Positions 13,460 to 25,667 of a DNA stretch of 64,000 nucleotides are shown here, piece after piece. Origin of the DNA: Trichoplax adhaerens. Lineage: Eukaryota; Placozoa; Uniplacotomia; Trichoplacea; Trichoplacidae. A program made the position numbers and the translations under genes. The notes under the pieces were generated by a model. The model worked only from the letters and a program-made list of their open reading frames with translations. It ran no database searches and was not told where the DNA came from. Within the stretch, counting starts at the first letter, position 1. Every line of letters begins with the position of its first letter. The stretch covers positions 890,482 through 954,481 of the forward strand of contig NW_002060952.1 in assembly GCF_000150275.1 (NCBI RefSeq). The letters are read 5' to 3'.

Positions 13460-15588
13460 ACGGGCTAAGAAAGCTGTTTTCCTTATCAAAATGAAGAAAG
13501 TACTAGTAGTTGCCATCAACATTTGAAATGGCAAGGATTCTCATTTATTATCACTTTAATGTGTATATTGGATCTCAATTTATGCATATATGGAATACAT
13601 AGTATTTTTGCATATAGTAAGAGGTGTGAATAGTACTCGTTTAAGGAACTGTTATAATATATACTACAATTATACAGTTGGAGTAATTCAACTGAATTTG
13701 GACTGTATAGAAATTTTTAAGATTAATTTGATGAAGGTATCCTTAAAAATATTTTATCCTCGGATTTTGAATTATAATATTAATTTCATGAGATATGTTA
13801 TAATATTTTTTAAATACGTGATCGTTGGCAATATCTTGAATACATGTAATTATATTAATGGATCTGCACAAGGTTTATTGGACTATTTTACTCTATTCTG
13901 TAATGTAATATTTGGGTACTCTCTATTTTTTCGATAATTATGTGGATATTTTACTTCGGTCATTTCTATCAATAAATTAATTGCCCAATTTTTCAATATG
14001 CAAAGTTGATCAATTTATGCGAACAGATTGAGGCCTAGCAGTTCAGTTTCTACTCGCCATTGGGCCAGTGTACTAAAAGTACAGTACTGTACGTATAGTA
14101 AGTTAGTATTTTGAAGAGGTCTCTACAACTGTAGTAAGTGCAGGTTTAGACCGCGATAGTTCACAGTCAATTGATTTGTACAAACATGATTGTATAGAAT
14201 TATAGATTGAATCACTACCTTAAAGCAACTTGCTAGAACATAACGATAAATATCTTTGTTGGAGTATACCTATAACCGATAGAGTACAGTGCAGTAGAGA
14301 GCCTTTTTTAGAGTACAGGATGTATGGTGTTGAATTAATTTACTCTACTGAGCCATCTACAATACAGCCACATTAGCTAGAGGCATGCAGTCAACCCACT
14401 CCATTCTAGGAAGAGTCGAGTTGCTTAATTTTGACCATCTTACTATTCGACGAAAGTAATGCTGAATAAAGAATACGCATCGAGAATTTCATCACTAGTC
14501 TATTAGGATATTTAGGCAAAAGCAGTAACTACTTGGACATGCACTACAGCTACTACAGTATGCCAAGTATCACGAGTGAGATTTTCGATCGCTGTGCGCT
14601 GATGTGAAAAAGTATGCAAACACTTTGTTCCTATTGCTTTCATTCTCTATAGTCAAAACTGTTCAATTTCAACACACGACCACAGACTACTAAAATATCA
14701 TATACCATGCATGATTTTAGTAGTCCATGATACGACATTGACTTTAGGTTGCACCATTCATTGACGATTGGATAGTTATGAAATTTCTTGAGCAGATGTC
14801 CATTAATTAATTCATTAATTTCATATCAGCGCCATTCATTTAGTACTGTATCGAAACGTCGTGTACACTGTACAGTATATACTGTACAGCAGTGTACAAT
14901 GTACTGTGCTTCTTAAAAGTCTTTCCCGGTCATTGAAATTATATGAAATTATTATTTTAAAATTTTATTAGTCCAATTTGGTATCATTGGATAGCTTAAG
15001 TGCTTAAAAATTCAAATATCGTAATCAAAAATATAAAAATAATCAATTTATTTGCAGAAAGCAGGCTTCAGACACTTCAGTACGTTGCTGAGTAAAACAT
15101 AAAACCCTGAACGCATAGTGTACCCTGTACTGCACGGCGTATGCATGCTGTACTGTACACATTGACGTTGATTACACGCTCGCGAACGTATACAAAACGT
15201 ATAGTACAGTATTCCATTCCCGTTGCAGTAACAAGTGTAGACATGACGCAATCGCAAAGACTCTGACGTCATACCCTACAGTACTTACAGAGCAAGCTAC
15301 AGTACTATACTGTATTATACAGTACGCAACACTGTGGATAAGGACTGTAGATGAAAGGCTTGGAAAAATTTCCATTGACTAAATTACACGATATATTTTA
15401 AAATTAGAAAATCTTGCTGCTAAAATCTAAAAACATAGTAGTATTATTAGATTTAGATCTACATAGAGTAGCTGTTTTACTGATATATATATATATATAT
15501 ATATACATATTCAGGCAGGATTACCATGTCTTTCTACTGTTGAATGCCCTAAAGGTAATCAAGATCGATCGATTGCTGCTGGATTAAA
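13460..15588. other. Intergenic with palindromic TACTGTAC repeats
   Basis: The first 500 nt are probably the 3' UTR of the coiled-coil gene. From about 14070 there are many copies of short self-complementary strings built from GTAC, TACTGTA and GTACAGTA, densest at 14870-14910 and 15125-15330. A (TA)n run lies at about 15482-15505, just before the ARMC5-like gene. The ORFs at 13590-13937 and 15048-15375 have no protein-family features. Confidence 0.55.
15482..15505. repeat. (TA)n microsatellite
   Basis: An uninterrupted run of about twelve TA dinucleotides some 85 nt before the ARMC5-like start codon, in the presumed 5' UTR or promoter. Confidence 0.9.
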
Positions 15589-18500
15589 ATGAATACAATT
15601 CCAAAGTGCTTAAAAGTACTCCAATCCAAGGATGTCACACCGGAGAAGATGGCCAAGAATTTGAAACGGATTCTTGCATATACTAAATGCACTAATGATG
15701 TACAAACTATTTACAATCGTGGTGGGATCACTGTACTCCTAGATACCCTTTATCAAAGTAGTGAAAAAAACCTCAATGTTGTACAATTTGCTCTCATCGT
15801 GATTGGTAACTGCTTAAAGTATAAACGCGATTTACCTCAGGTAATGTCCTATTGAATAATGTTCAACTTAGCGTCTTCCATTATTCTTCGATATGTTCTA
15901 GTAGGTCTTATATTTAACGTCTACTTTGGTATAATAGGATGATGATAGCCAAAAAGGGGATTTTACCTTAGAATTGACTATTTTCATTTAGAATTCTACG
16001 CTAATTAATTATTGCAATCTGTACAGGTGTACAATGTAGTGCTACGCGTATAATGCTATACAGAACAAGTGCTTACACGGCCAGTAGGCTGTACTATACA
16101 GTAAATGGTGTTTCGTCGTTAGCGGACGATCAAAATGTTGATCATGACAGTCAAAGGATACCACAAAAAAGGAAATGAATGAGTTAAAGCGCTTTCCGCA
16201 CATCTTAGCTGCATACAACAGTAATTAATATTTCTCTGCTAGCAATCGATTGATGTAATGCCTCAAAATAACCACGAAATTAGCGTTGTTATGTTCATGT
16301 TGTTCATTGCTTGTGATTTGCAACGATTAAGCTCTTAGTTCTACTGTATTTTATTGACAGCATATTGTAAGTACAACAGATGATATCTTGTATTTATTGT
16401 AGTGATCAGTAGCATTATTGGATTGACTCTAAAGTGTTTCCATGTCAATAATTAATATCATGCTATACTGTGCTGAACAGTAGCCAACGTTGCAGTAGCA
16501 GGCAGTTACAGCCTGTTTCCCCACCCGCTGACTTGCCTAGTAAATACAATATAATACCGTAACAAATGTTAGCCTTGTAGCGCGTAGACCGGCTGCAGTA
16601 TTCGGTTAGGCTGCGCTTTCAATATGGATACGATCTATTCCATCGACTTCTATTTAATTAGTTCACGCGCTCACAGATATTCTACTTGCTTTGATTGATT
16701 TAATGGTAGTTTAGTATAGTAATTGATCTTCAATTGCGATCAATACTGTCCCTCTGATTTCTACTATGGGCGTACCAGGGTTGATGCAAAGGTATTGGTG
16801 ATGGATAGCAATGATAACAATAGTAACGAAAGTATTTGTTAGGTATAAGCGCAACTTTATTGAACTAGTTAAGCATCGAAGTACTTTACACTATAGTACT
16901 ATCCAATTCATTGCTATATAAAGAATGCACATCTTATAGATGCTATCTCGAAATACATATTAATCTACATAATACCATGTTAGGCTACACTGCATCCTTG
17001 CTGCATCTTAATACGACGGTAGCACTTTGTTTTTATGTACTGTATAAATAGGCGCGTATCGATGGATATACAAATATCTAATTAGTTATACCATAACCGC
17101 ACAACTACTCATCAATTACGTCTATGTAGATTTTAGTAACGTTATTGATTACAGTATTAGCAAAATAATAAATTAATGCATTATTTTTATAGGCATACAC
17201 CAAGGCGGACCTGGTATGGGAAGAATTGTGTGAATTCTTAGGTAAGCTGATTATGAAATTTCTTGAAACATAGATGTCAGATCTAATAGATCGTAGTCTA
17301 TACGTAGCGATATGATTCTACATCACTTTGTTATAGGTATTACTTAATACTGTAATCTGACTTTATTAATTTAAAATGTTGCTTCCGAAGTAAAGTACAA
17401 TGGTACAGGATACTAATAGGACTCATTCACTCGATCACAATAGTCATAAGTCATCAAACTTCGATGACAATCGCGAGCAGATGGTAGATTAATCAGTAAA
17501 ATTCGTGTTAATCCTTCATGTTTAATATTTGTTTCTTTCTACGCATATGATAGCCATGCTATAATACAGCTATTTGAGGATTCAATAGAATAATTATGAT
17601 GACTAATATCAGTTACTTTACTATATTTTATCGCACGTTAACAAAAATAATATTAGATTATAACCATATTTTGTCGCACATAGGAGTGAGCATAGTGTTT
17701 CGAATAAGATTAATGTTCACCTTAAATTATCGTCTGATCAGTCGTTGTAAAGGGAGTGGATTGATATTGTAATCAATCTGGTCTAAACTGAAAAGTATCA
17801 GATATTAGCAAACTGTTGCGATATTCGTACTGTAGTACTATGCGTATACATTAATTGTACTTTGTAACTTTCTGTGTACGGGATTAAGAGTTAATAGTGT
17901 TTTAGTTGTGAGACTTGCCTCCTATAGTAAATTAAATTCGTTTTATAGTAAAATATATTGTGTAGTGACGCCGTAGTCATAATTTGTTAATGCTATACAA
18001 TGTTGTAAATTAATTAGAGTTTGTTAATCTTCTAACAGTGAAGACCTTAAAGGCAGCAGAGGATAGCAATTACATTAGTACGCATTGTTTGAGAATACTT
18101 GACAAGTTGGCCCGTGAAGAATGCATGAGGGAATATATTTACAAACTTGTGGATGGCTTTCAATTGCTATTACAAAGATTAACCTTGGATACTCTCCGTT
18201 ATGAAGAAAATGTATACATTTTAGACATCATGGTAAAGTTACTCCATCAGAAGAATAGTAGCGTCACATTTGTAAGTCAAAATGGCCTTCTAAGGTTAAC
18301 AAAGCTTATGAGATCGACTGATGAAGTGGATTTGTTTCGTCGTTGCGCAGACATAGTTTTATCTTTAGCTAAAAGACGTGATAGGCAGTGCTATTTTCAA
18401 CGTTTAAAAGATGATGGTTGTTTTAAAACCCTAGTTACTGTTGGTATGGATAAGAAGAAATCAAGTAATATACGCAAAAAGACAGTTAATCTGCTGTTTA

Positions 18501-20976
18501 ACTTATGTGAAATTAAGCCATATTCTCGTTTCTTGGTCTTAGCCGATATTCATACGTTACTTATTCGATTGATTGAGACAGCACCGATGGGTCACACAAA
18601 ATCATGCGCTGTTCGCTCTTTAAGTTTGTTATGTTGTGATGTAGCTAACCGTAGTACGTTGAATAAATGCGGAGCCATTGAAATGCTAATATCATTACTG
18701 AAAGATAACAATGTTAAAAAGCTACATCATGTCATCGTAGATGGCTTACATTGGTTTTTATATGATCAAGAAGCATTGCAAGTGATGGTCAAGGAATATG
18801 ATCTTGTAAGCGCACTCTCAGGCCACTTGAATCGATTAATTGATGGGTTGGCAAATTGCGTTCGACATACGAACAGTACCGATGACAATTATTGTTATGA
18901 TAACACGATTGGTGTTGAACGAGAACAAAGTCAGTCGTGCGTTAATCCAGTGTTGTCTAGTAGTCCTCTGATAAATTCGATGGATAATTGTGAATGGAAT
19001 GGGTCACTTTCGCCGGTTTCATTAATGTCCATATCATGCAGTAGCGAATCGTCTTCAATATACTTAAACGACTCTAAGATAAACGAGAATAATAGCATTA
19101 GTGACATGAAAAATAGTGATAGGCTGTGTATTGCTACTATATTAAATTTATTAAAAGCCATTAGCAGGTTGGCACATAGTTATCATATCAACGTAGTAAA
19201 GTTCTGCATGAAAGGTTTACTCGGTTGTATTGTTAAAGATTCAGAAAACAGAGCTGATGCATACAAGGTTATGTCATTGATAATGGAGAATAAATGTTGT
19301 CTAAAGGTAATGCTGCGTCGTTGTGTTCCATGGTTGATCTACCAATACTTGATGAATGACCACGAGACTAACGTATCTAGTGGTAATTTCACTTATTTTG
19401 CCACACACTATCTACATGATGAATCGCTTAAAGAACACTGGAATACCTTAACAAATGATGAAGAAGTAACAACGTCAGCAACTGACCAGTTATCATCACT
19501 CAAAGACAGTGTCAATTTAACTAGTTCATTCATTACAGCTGTAACAGATACCTTACAAGCAGACGGTACGTATGCACTTGCCTAGACGTTTAAAGGCTGC
19601 GTGATAGTTGCAACTTTGCTCCTAATAGAGTAGTCTTTCTTGTAGTGTTTAAGTATCTTCTAATGAATGACTACCTGCTGAGGTCTCTTACAGTAATTAA
19701 TTAACTGTAAACTATAATTGGTATAATTTAGTGCTTAAGTGCGGTATTAATGCTTTATAACATGTGCTTTGTTTGAAATTTAAATAGTTTATTTTGTGAA
19801 ATTTTATGACAGACTATATTGCTACCACTTCCTCATCGCCTAAGGAGATGGCAGTATCACTACTACAACTTATTGGGAAAATATCAAGTTCAGATTATGG
19901 CAAAGGAGAAATAAAGAATATATTATCGACGGGCAATACATCGTGGAAAAGGGCTTGTGCCTTTTCTTTACCTTATTTGTTGAGGTGAGTCTACATATCA
20001 CATTAAAAATATTAAGATAGATACCTTTTTGGTATTGATAATTTTCTTTGCTTTCAGTTACGAACGATCTATGTACAAGGTACTCTTAAGAAACAATGGA
20101 ATATCAACAATACTGGAGCCTCTATTACTTGAGAACGTGGATGATTTTACCACTACGATAACGTGCCACTGTATTTCATCGTTAGTTGAGCGATTTCAAT
20201 CGTGTAAGCAAGTCTATCGACGAAAGCGCGCTCGTAGTAATGATGGAACTCAACATTTTACGAAAAAAGTTCAAAAATTGGAGATGTCGCAAGATAGTAG
20301 TCAAAGTTATTTTTTTATCGATGACAGCAGATACACTTACTATCAACAACAATCTTTTATGACTGCTGATGCTATACTGGTGACTGAGAATGGTAGTGAA
20401 CTTCCGGTCAATCGTGAAATTATTTCTCAGCAATCCGTCTATTTTTCAGCCATGTATAGTGGTTATTTTATTGAAGCTAAATTGGAAAAGTCATATATCA
20501 AGGAGATAGATGATACGGCAATGATTGCAATATTATTATATTTGTATGGATTTAACTGGCGTATACAGCCTTCTATTATGCAACTAAAGACTATTTTATC
20601 TGCAAATAGCATTAATGAAGTAAAATTTACTGTGAAATTATTCGATAGATTGGACGAGGAAGATAATATTGAATTTTATTGGAATGTTTTAATTAGTGCT
20701 GATAAATTATTACTGGAGGAATTGAAGGAAGCTTGCGAGCCGTACATTATAGATCTTTTGAAACCGCACAATAGGAGTGAAACATTATTTTTATCATGTG
20801 TTTACAGTTGTGAAGGTGTTTTTATGTACTGTATAGATCAATTTTTCCGATACTGGACGTCCGCTGAGCAATGTAATTGCTTTAAACAGTTTCCAGAACC
20901 GTATAAAGAAGACTTTATAAAGAGAGTTTGTAATTTTGTAAATAAGATATTTTTCTGTTGTGTTGACAATATTTAA
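15589..20976 (+). CDS. ARMC5: ARMC5-like armadillo-repeat/BTB protein
   Basis: Exons 15589-15840, 17193-17241, 18039-19565, 19813-19984 and 20058-20976 join in phase to 972 residues; human ARMC5 has 935. The N-terminal two thirds are ARM-type helical repeats (NRGGITVLLDTLYQ; VSQNGLLRLTKLM; KCGAIEMLISLLKDNNVKKL). A Ser-rich, less structured insert lies around residues 380-470. A C-terminal BTB/POZ domain starts near residue 768 (TADAILVTENGSELPVNREI, then SVYFSAMYSGYF), followed by a BACK-like helical tail. ARM repeats followed by a C-terminal BTB define ARMC5. In mammals it is the substrate adaptor of a CUL3 ubiquitin ligase that turns over the RNA polymerase II subunit RPB1. The same role here is inference. 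Exon 2 is only 49 nt, and an exon could be missing in the 1.35-kb first intron. Confidence 0.88.
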
Positions 20977-21972
20977 ATTAGGCATACTTCTATAAGCGAA
21001 ATGAGTGCTTTATAACCAATAAATTTATTGTTGCTGAAGATGTGCTAATGTCTATAAAGTTTTTGTACGTTCGATATCATAAAATCGTTGTGCTTAGGCA
21101 TTTGTTACAATGTTCAGTATTTAGCTGTATTTACAGTTGATATTATCGCATGATTATTTGAATCCTAACTGGTCACGATGTCGCCTATCACTTCATTAGT
21201 CAATTAAGTCGTAAATACACCCGCAGATATCAACCTCTTAATCCCTAACGTAAGTAAGTCTACTTAACCATTTTAGGAGTAATATTTTTTGTATCAAAAT
21301 ATTATTATCTATCTAAGCAAATGGGTTGTAGGTTAGTTATCAAATATTATTAAATTGCAGTATTTTATCAACTTCGTACTGCATTTAATCAATATAGTTA
21401 AAGTTATATAGTGCAGTAAATGCCAGTTTTGTAGAATTCCGTTTCTGATAATACAAGAGATAACTATAAGGAATTCAGGGTAATTTAAATTAAGTAATAC
21501 TACGGATTGTAGATCTTATCATAATTTGCTAGTGCAAGTAAAGTACTGTACAAATGACTTTCGAGACGCTTCGGATTATATCCAAAAGATGATATAACTG
21601 AGGTCTTCCCTACATTTGATAGAAAATACGAAAGAACCCATCATCTAACCCATTATATCAGTTCCCCGAAGACGCAGTTAGATGCATAATAGGAAGTAAA
21701 CCGTAATACGTCAGTTCTCGTTTGGCTGTTTTATTTAATTCCAATTCAAATGCGTTATATCAAATTGCAACGTCATAATTATCATGTACAGTATAGTGTT
21801 TGCATATCAATTCCATTTAGAACATAATTACAGTGTATCATTATCTTTAAGATTATGCTAATGCAATGTATATAATACAGGATGTCTATTTGGTTAAAAT
21901 AAAAACGTAAAATAAATAAATAAACTTACTTTGAACAAAAGTCGTAAGTGAGCAAGAAAATCAAAAGTATAA
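20977..21972. other. Intergenic between ARMC5-like gene and ESS2 region
   Basis: The start is the 3' UTR of the ARMC5-like gene. At 21575-21690 an imperfect inverted similarity (around TATAACTGAGGTCTTCC and its partner near CAGTTCCCCGAAGAC) is visible but too mismatched to call an RNA. Nothing else is recognised. Confidence 0.45.
21018..21023 (+). promoter_or_regulatory. Poly(A) signal AATAAA of the ARMC5-like gene
   Basis: A canonical AATAAA 42 nt after the TAA stop, on the coding strand. Confidence 0.6.
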
Positions 21973-22209
21973 ATGTACAGTACAGATGTGGAGGATATTG
22001 TTTTTGATTACTTATTTTACGGCCTACAAGATCAAGATACATTAGTAACTTACAACAGAAAGCATTTACAAAAGATATGTCGATACCATACAACTAAGTT
22101 ATGGACATGGAATACGTATTTCGATGACGTATTGTACAGCAGTGCAAATGCGCAATATAAAAATAGATATGATAGCTATCTTCTCATTCTTGTATTAAAA
22201 GATATATAA
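21973..22209 (+). CDS. Small hypothetical ORF, convergent with ESS2
   Basis: A 78-codon ORF starting at an ATG and ending in TAA 16 nt before the ESS2 stop on the other strand. The product begins MYSTDVEDIVFDYLFYGL and is rich in Tyr, Asp and Trp (KLWTWNTYFDD). No domain, signal peptide or membrane segment is seen, and I recognise no family. It may be a real small gene, the last exon of an unseen gene, or chance in the ESS2 3' region. Its aromatic-rich, balanced composition is the only support. Confidence 0.25.
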   Translation: MYSTDVEDIVFDYLFYGLQDQDTLVTYNRKHLQKICRYHTTKLWTWNTYFDDVLYSSANAQYKNRYDSYLLILVLKDI

Positions 22210-22225
22210 ACGACTTTATAGTATT

Positions 22226-24767
22226 TTATTTTGGTAGCTTTAGCATATTGTCGGTAAGGGATGGCGTGGAAGGTTTTTGTGTCGGTGTATTCGTTGCATA
22301 ATTTATTTTCGGCGTCAGACTAGAGTTCGGTTTTGGAGTTCCATTAGTGCGTAGTGGGGACGGACTATAACTTTGACGTAAAGCAACGTCAATTGATTTT
22401 GATCCGAAGCCTTTATTTACCAATCTTTTAGCAGCTGGAGATAACATGCTCAGCTTCTCGGCAGGCGACATAAAATTATTACGAGGGCTATCCAAATTCA
22501 ATATTTTATAAACACATGGATTAATATCAACTTTTTGTAAATTGTCTTTTAGTAACATAATTCACAAATGTACTAGCAACATATAATAATGTTGTATTTT
22601 AATGGGAAGCATCCGTTAACTTTTTCACCTACCTAGCTTTTAATACGGATATACTGGAATTTCTTTTACTTTCTCTTTGCTTGCGAGAAATTTCCTTCGA
22701 TAATTTAAGGCCTAACTTCTCCCGTTCAGGAGGCTCAGGAATTTTAAATATAGGACCAGGAGTAGCATCACCTTCGATGCGCATGGGTGTACTCTCGATC
22801 GTACCCCAAGTCATTACAGGTGTCATATCAAGTCCTAACGATAAAAAGAGGTTGAAATTTAGTTCATAAATTACGCATTGAGATTTTATAAGCTCGATGT
22901 AACAATCCTAGCAACACCATGCATATTTGCTAACATGACGACGCTAAAATCAATAGACGTAGTGTAAAGATTAAATATTAATATTTTAATTCTGTGTACC
23001 TGGCTCTATTTGAGGAGTACTGACAAATCCGTAACCGTTCACCGCTGGACTAGATTCATCAACATAAGGTTTGCCATCTACGTCAATTTTCCCAGATTGC
23101 GCCAGTATTGCCTGCTTAGCTGAAGTAGTAGCAGCAGCAGCAATAGCACCTCGTTGTCGCTGTTCATCTATCGATTTATTTTGGTATCTCGTATTATGGC
23201 ATTGCACCTCTCTTGCATTAAGACCGCGGTCTTTGAGTATTTCTTCGGTAGTCTTGTCTACACCGTCGGGATAATACATAAGGCAATTTCTTACACGATA
23301 AGGCCATTCTTGTAGTTTTTTCTTTTCATTACCGTCGGTGATGGCCAATGAATCGTCATTATTAGTTTGGCTAGCAGCTTCTTTCTCGTATAGATAGCTG
23401 TATTTTTCACGTTGTCGCTGTTTAGCAATTTTCATAAGATTATGGAAAGATGCTTCGTCTTCGCTGATATTTCGTGTCATAAAAGTATCCAAGGATACAT
23501 TGGTATCGGGTTTACTACTTTCATTGTCTTCGGCTTTAGCCTGATTGGTGTTGTTTGATCTCGAAGTTGATCGCACACTATCAATAGTAGGTGTTTCAAA
23601 TGTTGATGGGGTAGCTGAAAGGACGATATGAAGAGGGATCAGCAGAAGAATAAAATGTAGAATATCAAGATAGGATGCTATCATGTAATAGATTCAAGTA
23701 AAGATTATCAGCCTTCAAAATGAATTCGTCATGAAACTACGTAAGAAATTTTAAACTGCTTTAATAATAACTGGTCATTTCTGAAATCAAGAGTAAAATA
23801 ACAAGAAGAGAGGTTATTACTTAATTGACTTTGGTTATTACAAGACTATCAGCCTCAAGAATGGATTAGTTATGAATTAGTTAAGATATTTGAAACTGCT
23901 ATCATACTGTAATAACCAGTTATTTCTTACGAAGATCCCTTCAATTTTCTTTATAGTAAAAGCTGTTAAAATTGAAGTTTCTTCAATTAAGGTAGCAAGT
24001 AACATTCAGTTTTTGTTCAAGACAGTAGAAGGTCATTCTATCGATATTCTATCTAAATTTAGCATGTTCTAAAGGTGATTGTCTACCTTCGAGAACAGAA
24101 TTTTCTTCTTGAAGTAGTCTACGTTCGGAAATTTCTCTTAATTTTGCCAAGTCGTTGGTTTCTAATGCTTTGGCATATTCAGAGTGATCGCGAAGTTGGG
24201 GTAAATCAGGGAAGAAATCACGCTGGATAATATCTTCTACACCCTGCAATCAATTCATCACGAATGTTAATAATAAAGTATCCGGTAAGATACATAAAAA
24301 GTACTTTATGCTATGCTGATATTTTACAAGCGCCAATAACACGTAACATGACCTAATCTAGTGATCGTCCACACTAATCTTAGTACTTCAAGAAACGAAC
24401 AATTTGGTCGACAGATCATAGAGCAGTAGTATCACTAGGCAGATAGTACAGTAACATCGCTCATGCCTTGGCCACAGCGTTAAAATATAGTATTCGATCA
24501 TGACAACTACGTTTATTCCCCTCTCCATGATCGACCCTAGAGAAAGAGTTTCTTTTGGGTCTGTCTAATTAGCTAAGTCGAGCCTATTCTAGAAGTCAGT
24601 GTGTCCAAGAATAATTTCAATTTGTTGTTTGTCATCAACACAATCCTCCGCTAATATTTCGCTCCCTACAGCCAGTCCATGAATACCTATACGCTCACTG
24701 AATCCATTACCTTTATATATTCCTCTTCATTCAGTATTTTTCTCTTTTTCTTCGCAACAGTAGCCAT
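22226..24767 (-). CDS. ESS2: ESS2 (DGCR14) splicing-associated protein
   Basis: Exons on the minus strand: 24767-24711, 24243-24087, 23614-23000, 22834-22633 and 22487-22226. All junctions keep phase, giving about 430 residues (human 476). The first exon (MATVAKKKRKILNEEEYIK) joins to GVEDIIQRDFFPDL, the hallmark N-terminal segment of the family. Later landmarks are TPSTFETP, LDTFMTRNISEDEASFHNL, NCLMYYPDGV, NGYGFVSTP, PVMTWGTIESTPMRIEG, a TPGP segment and SPAEKLSMLSPAAKRLV, ending in SLTDNMLKLPK; these follow the human order. ESS2/Bis1/DGCR14 proteins are nuclear and associate with late (C-complex) spliceosomes. The last junction was chosen by phase: an upstream in-frame extension from 22558 cannot be joined to the preceding exon. 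The family call is very secure. Confidence 0.93.
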
Positions 24768-25009
24768 TTGGGGAAAGAATTGGATAGAATCGCTGGTTGT
24801 TAATCGATAGCTTTTGACGGAAGGAAAAATTCCACCGTACTATTACGTTGCCTTAACGATTACAGTACTGTCACAACTGTACGTCTGTACCCTGTGCTTT
24901 ACAGTTAGTGTGCAAAAGTGATGACGGTATAGCTGGTGATAATTCGGGGTCATGCCATGTAGACAGGTGGAGAACTAGTGATATTACTTTTGCTAGAGAT
25001 TTGTACAGC

Positions 25010-25165
25010 ACAGTCTAGGCTGCTGTACAGTACATATGGTACAGTGTACAGTACAGTACAGTACTGTAGGTTGTCTCGTGTCTTCTACTGTAAATCTACA
25101 GTACTGTACATTGTAGATTGACAGTAGTTGTACTGTAGGGTAGAGTGTACTATACTGTACGGTAC
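25010..25165. repeat. Cluster of TACTGTAC/GTACAGTAC palindromes
   Basis: About 150 nt in which GTAC, TACAGTA and TACTGTA alternate many times, for example GTACAGTGTACAGTACAGTA followed by more of the same. Almost any segment can pair with another, so the strand is highly self-complementary. Confidence 0.8.
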
Positions 25166-25360
25166 AGTACAGCCCATTTATAAAGAATTTTTGGAATACA
25201 CTGTTCAGTAAAATGGAGTCCATCATGTGAATGCACCTATAATATATTTATTTATATTATAATATAAATCCTGACGGCAAAATAATTGTTTGGAGACGCC
25301 ATAAATAAACAGGCTTAATCATATAATACTTTGTGATCAAATTCTAATAACGACAGTTAC

Positions 25361-25667
25361 GTATGAACTATACTGTACAGTGTACAGTACATCGAAAACC
25401 AAAGTAGCCTCCAAATGGCAGTCAAATAAATAATCTGCAAAATTTTAGTCAATCTACACGTTGTTGGCTATGATAGTCCCTGTCTCTTTCATTGAATACC
25501 TTACCCTAAGAGTATACGTATGAACTATACTGTACAGTACATCGAAAACCAAAGTAGCCTCCAAATTGCAGTCAAATAAATAATCTGCAAAATTTTAGTC
25601 AATCTACACGTTGTTGGTTATGACAGTCTCTGTCTCTTTCGTTGAATACCTTACCCTACGAGTATAC
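25361..25667. repeat. Two-copy tandem duplication of about 150 bp
   Basis: Copy 1 is 25361-25517 and copy 2 is 25518-25667. Both run from GTATGAACTATACTGTACAG to GAGTATAC with a handful of substitutions. Copy 1 has seven additional bases in the TGTACAG palindrome near its start. High identity means a recent event. No coding potential. Confidence 0.93.

Noticed and set aside
13590-13937. 115-residue ORF after the coiled-coil gene
   Set aside because: Composition is that of AT-rich noncoding DNA (Ile, Asn, Tyr, Phe) and it lies between the stop codon and an AATAAA, so it is probably 3' UTR.
21575-21690. Imperfect hairpin that might be a structured RNA
   Set aside because: Too many mismatches and no recognisable RNA-family box; left as an unnamed observation.
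22488-22558. ATG at 22558 as an in-frame extension of the last ESS2 exon
   Set aside because: No acceptor in this extension fits the phase of the previous exon; the AG before 22487 does.
22986-23684. A 232-residue ORF with an apparent signal peptide (MIASYLDILHFILLLIPLHI)
   Set aside because: The hydrophobic start is read-through of an ESS2 intron. The real exon begins at 23614 after a CAG acceptor and joins the preceding exon in phase.
24993-25226. 77-residue ORF on the minus strand
   Set aside because: It consists mostly of translated TACTGTAC palindromes.
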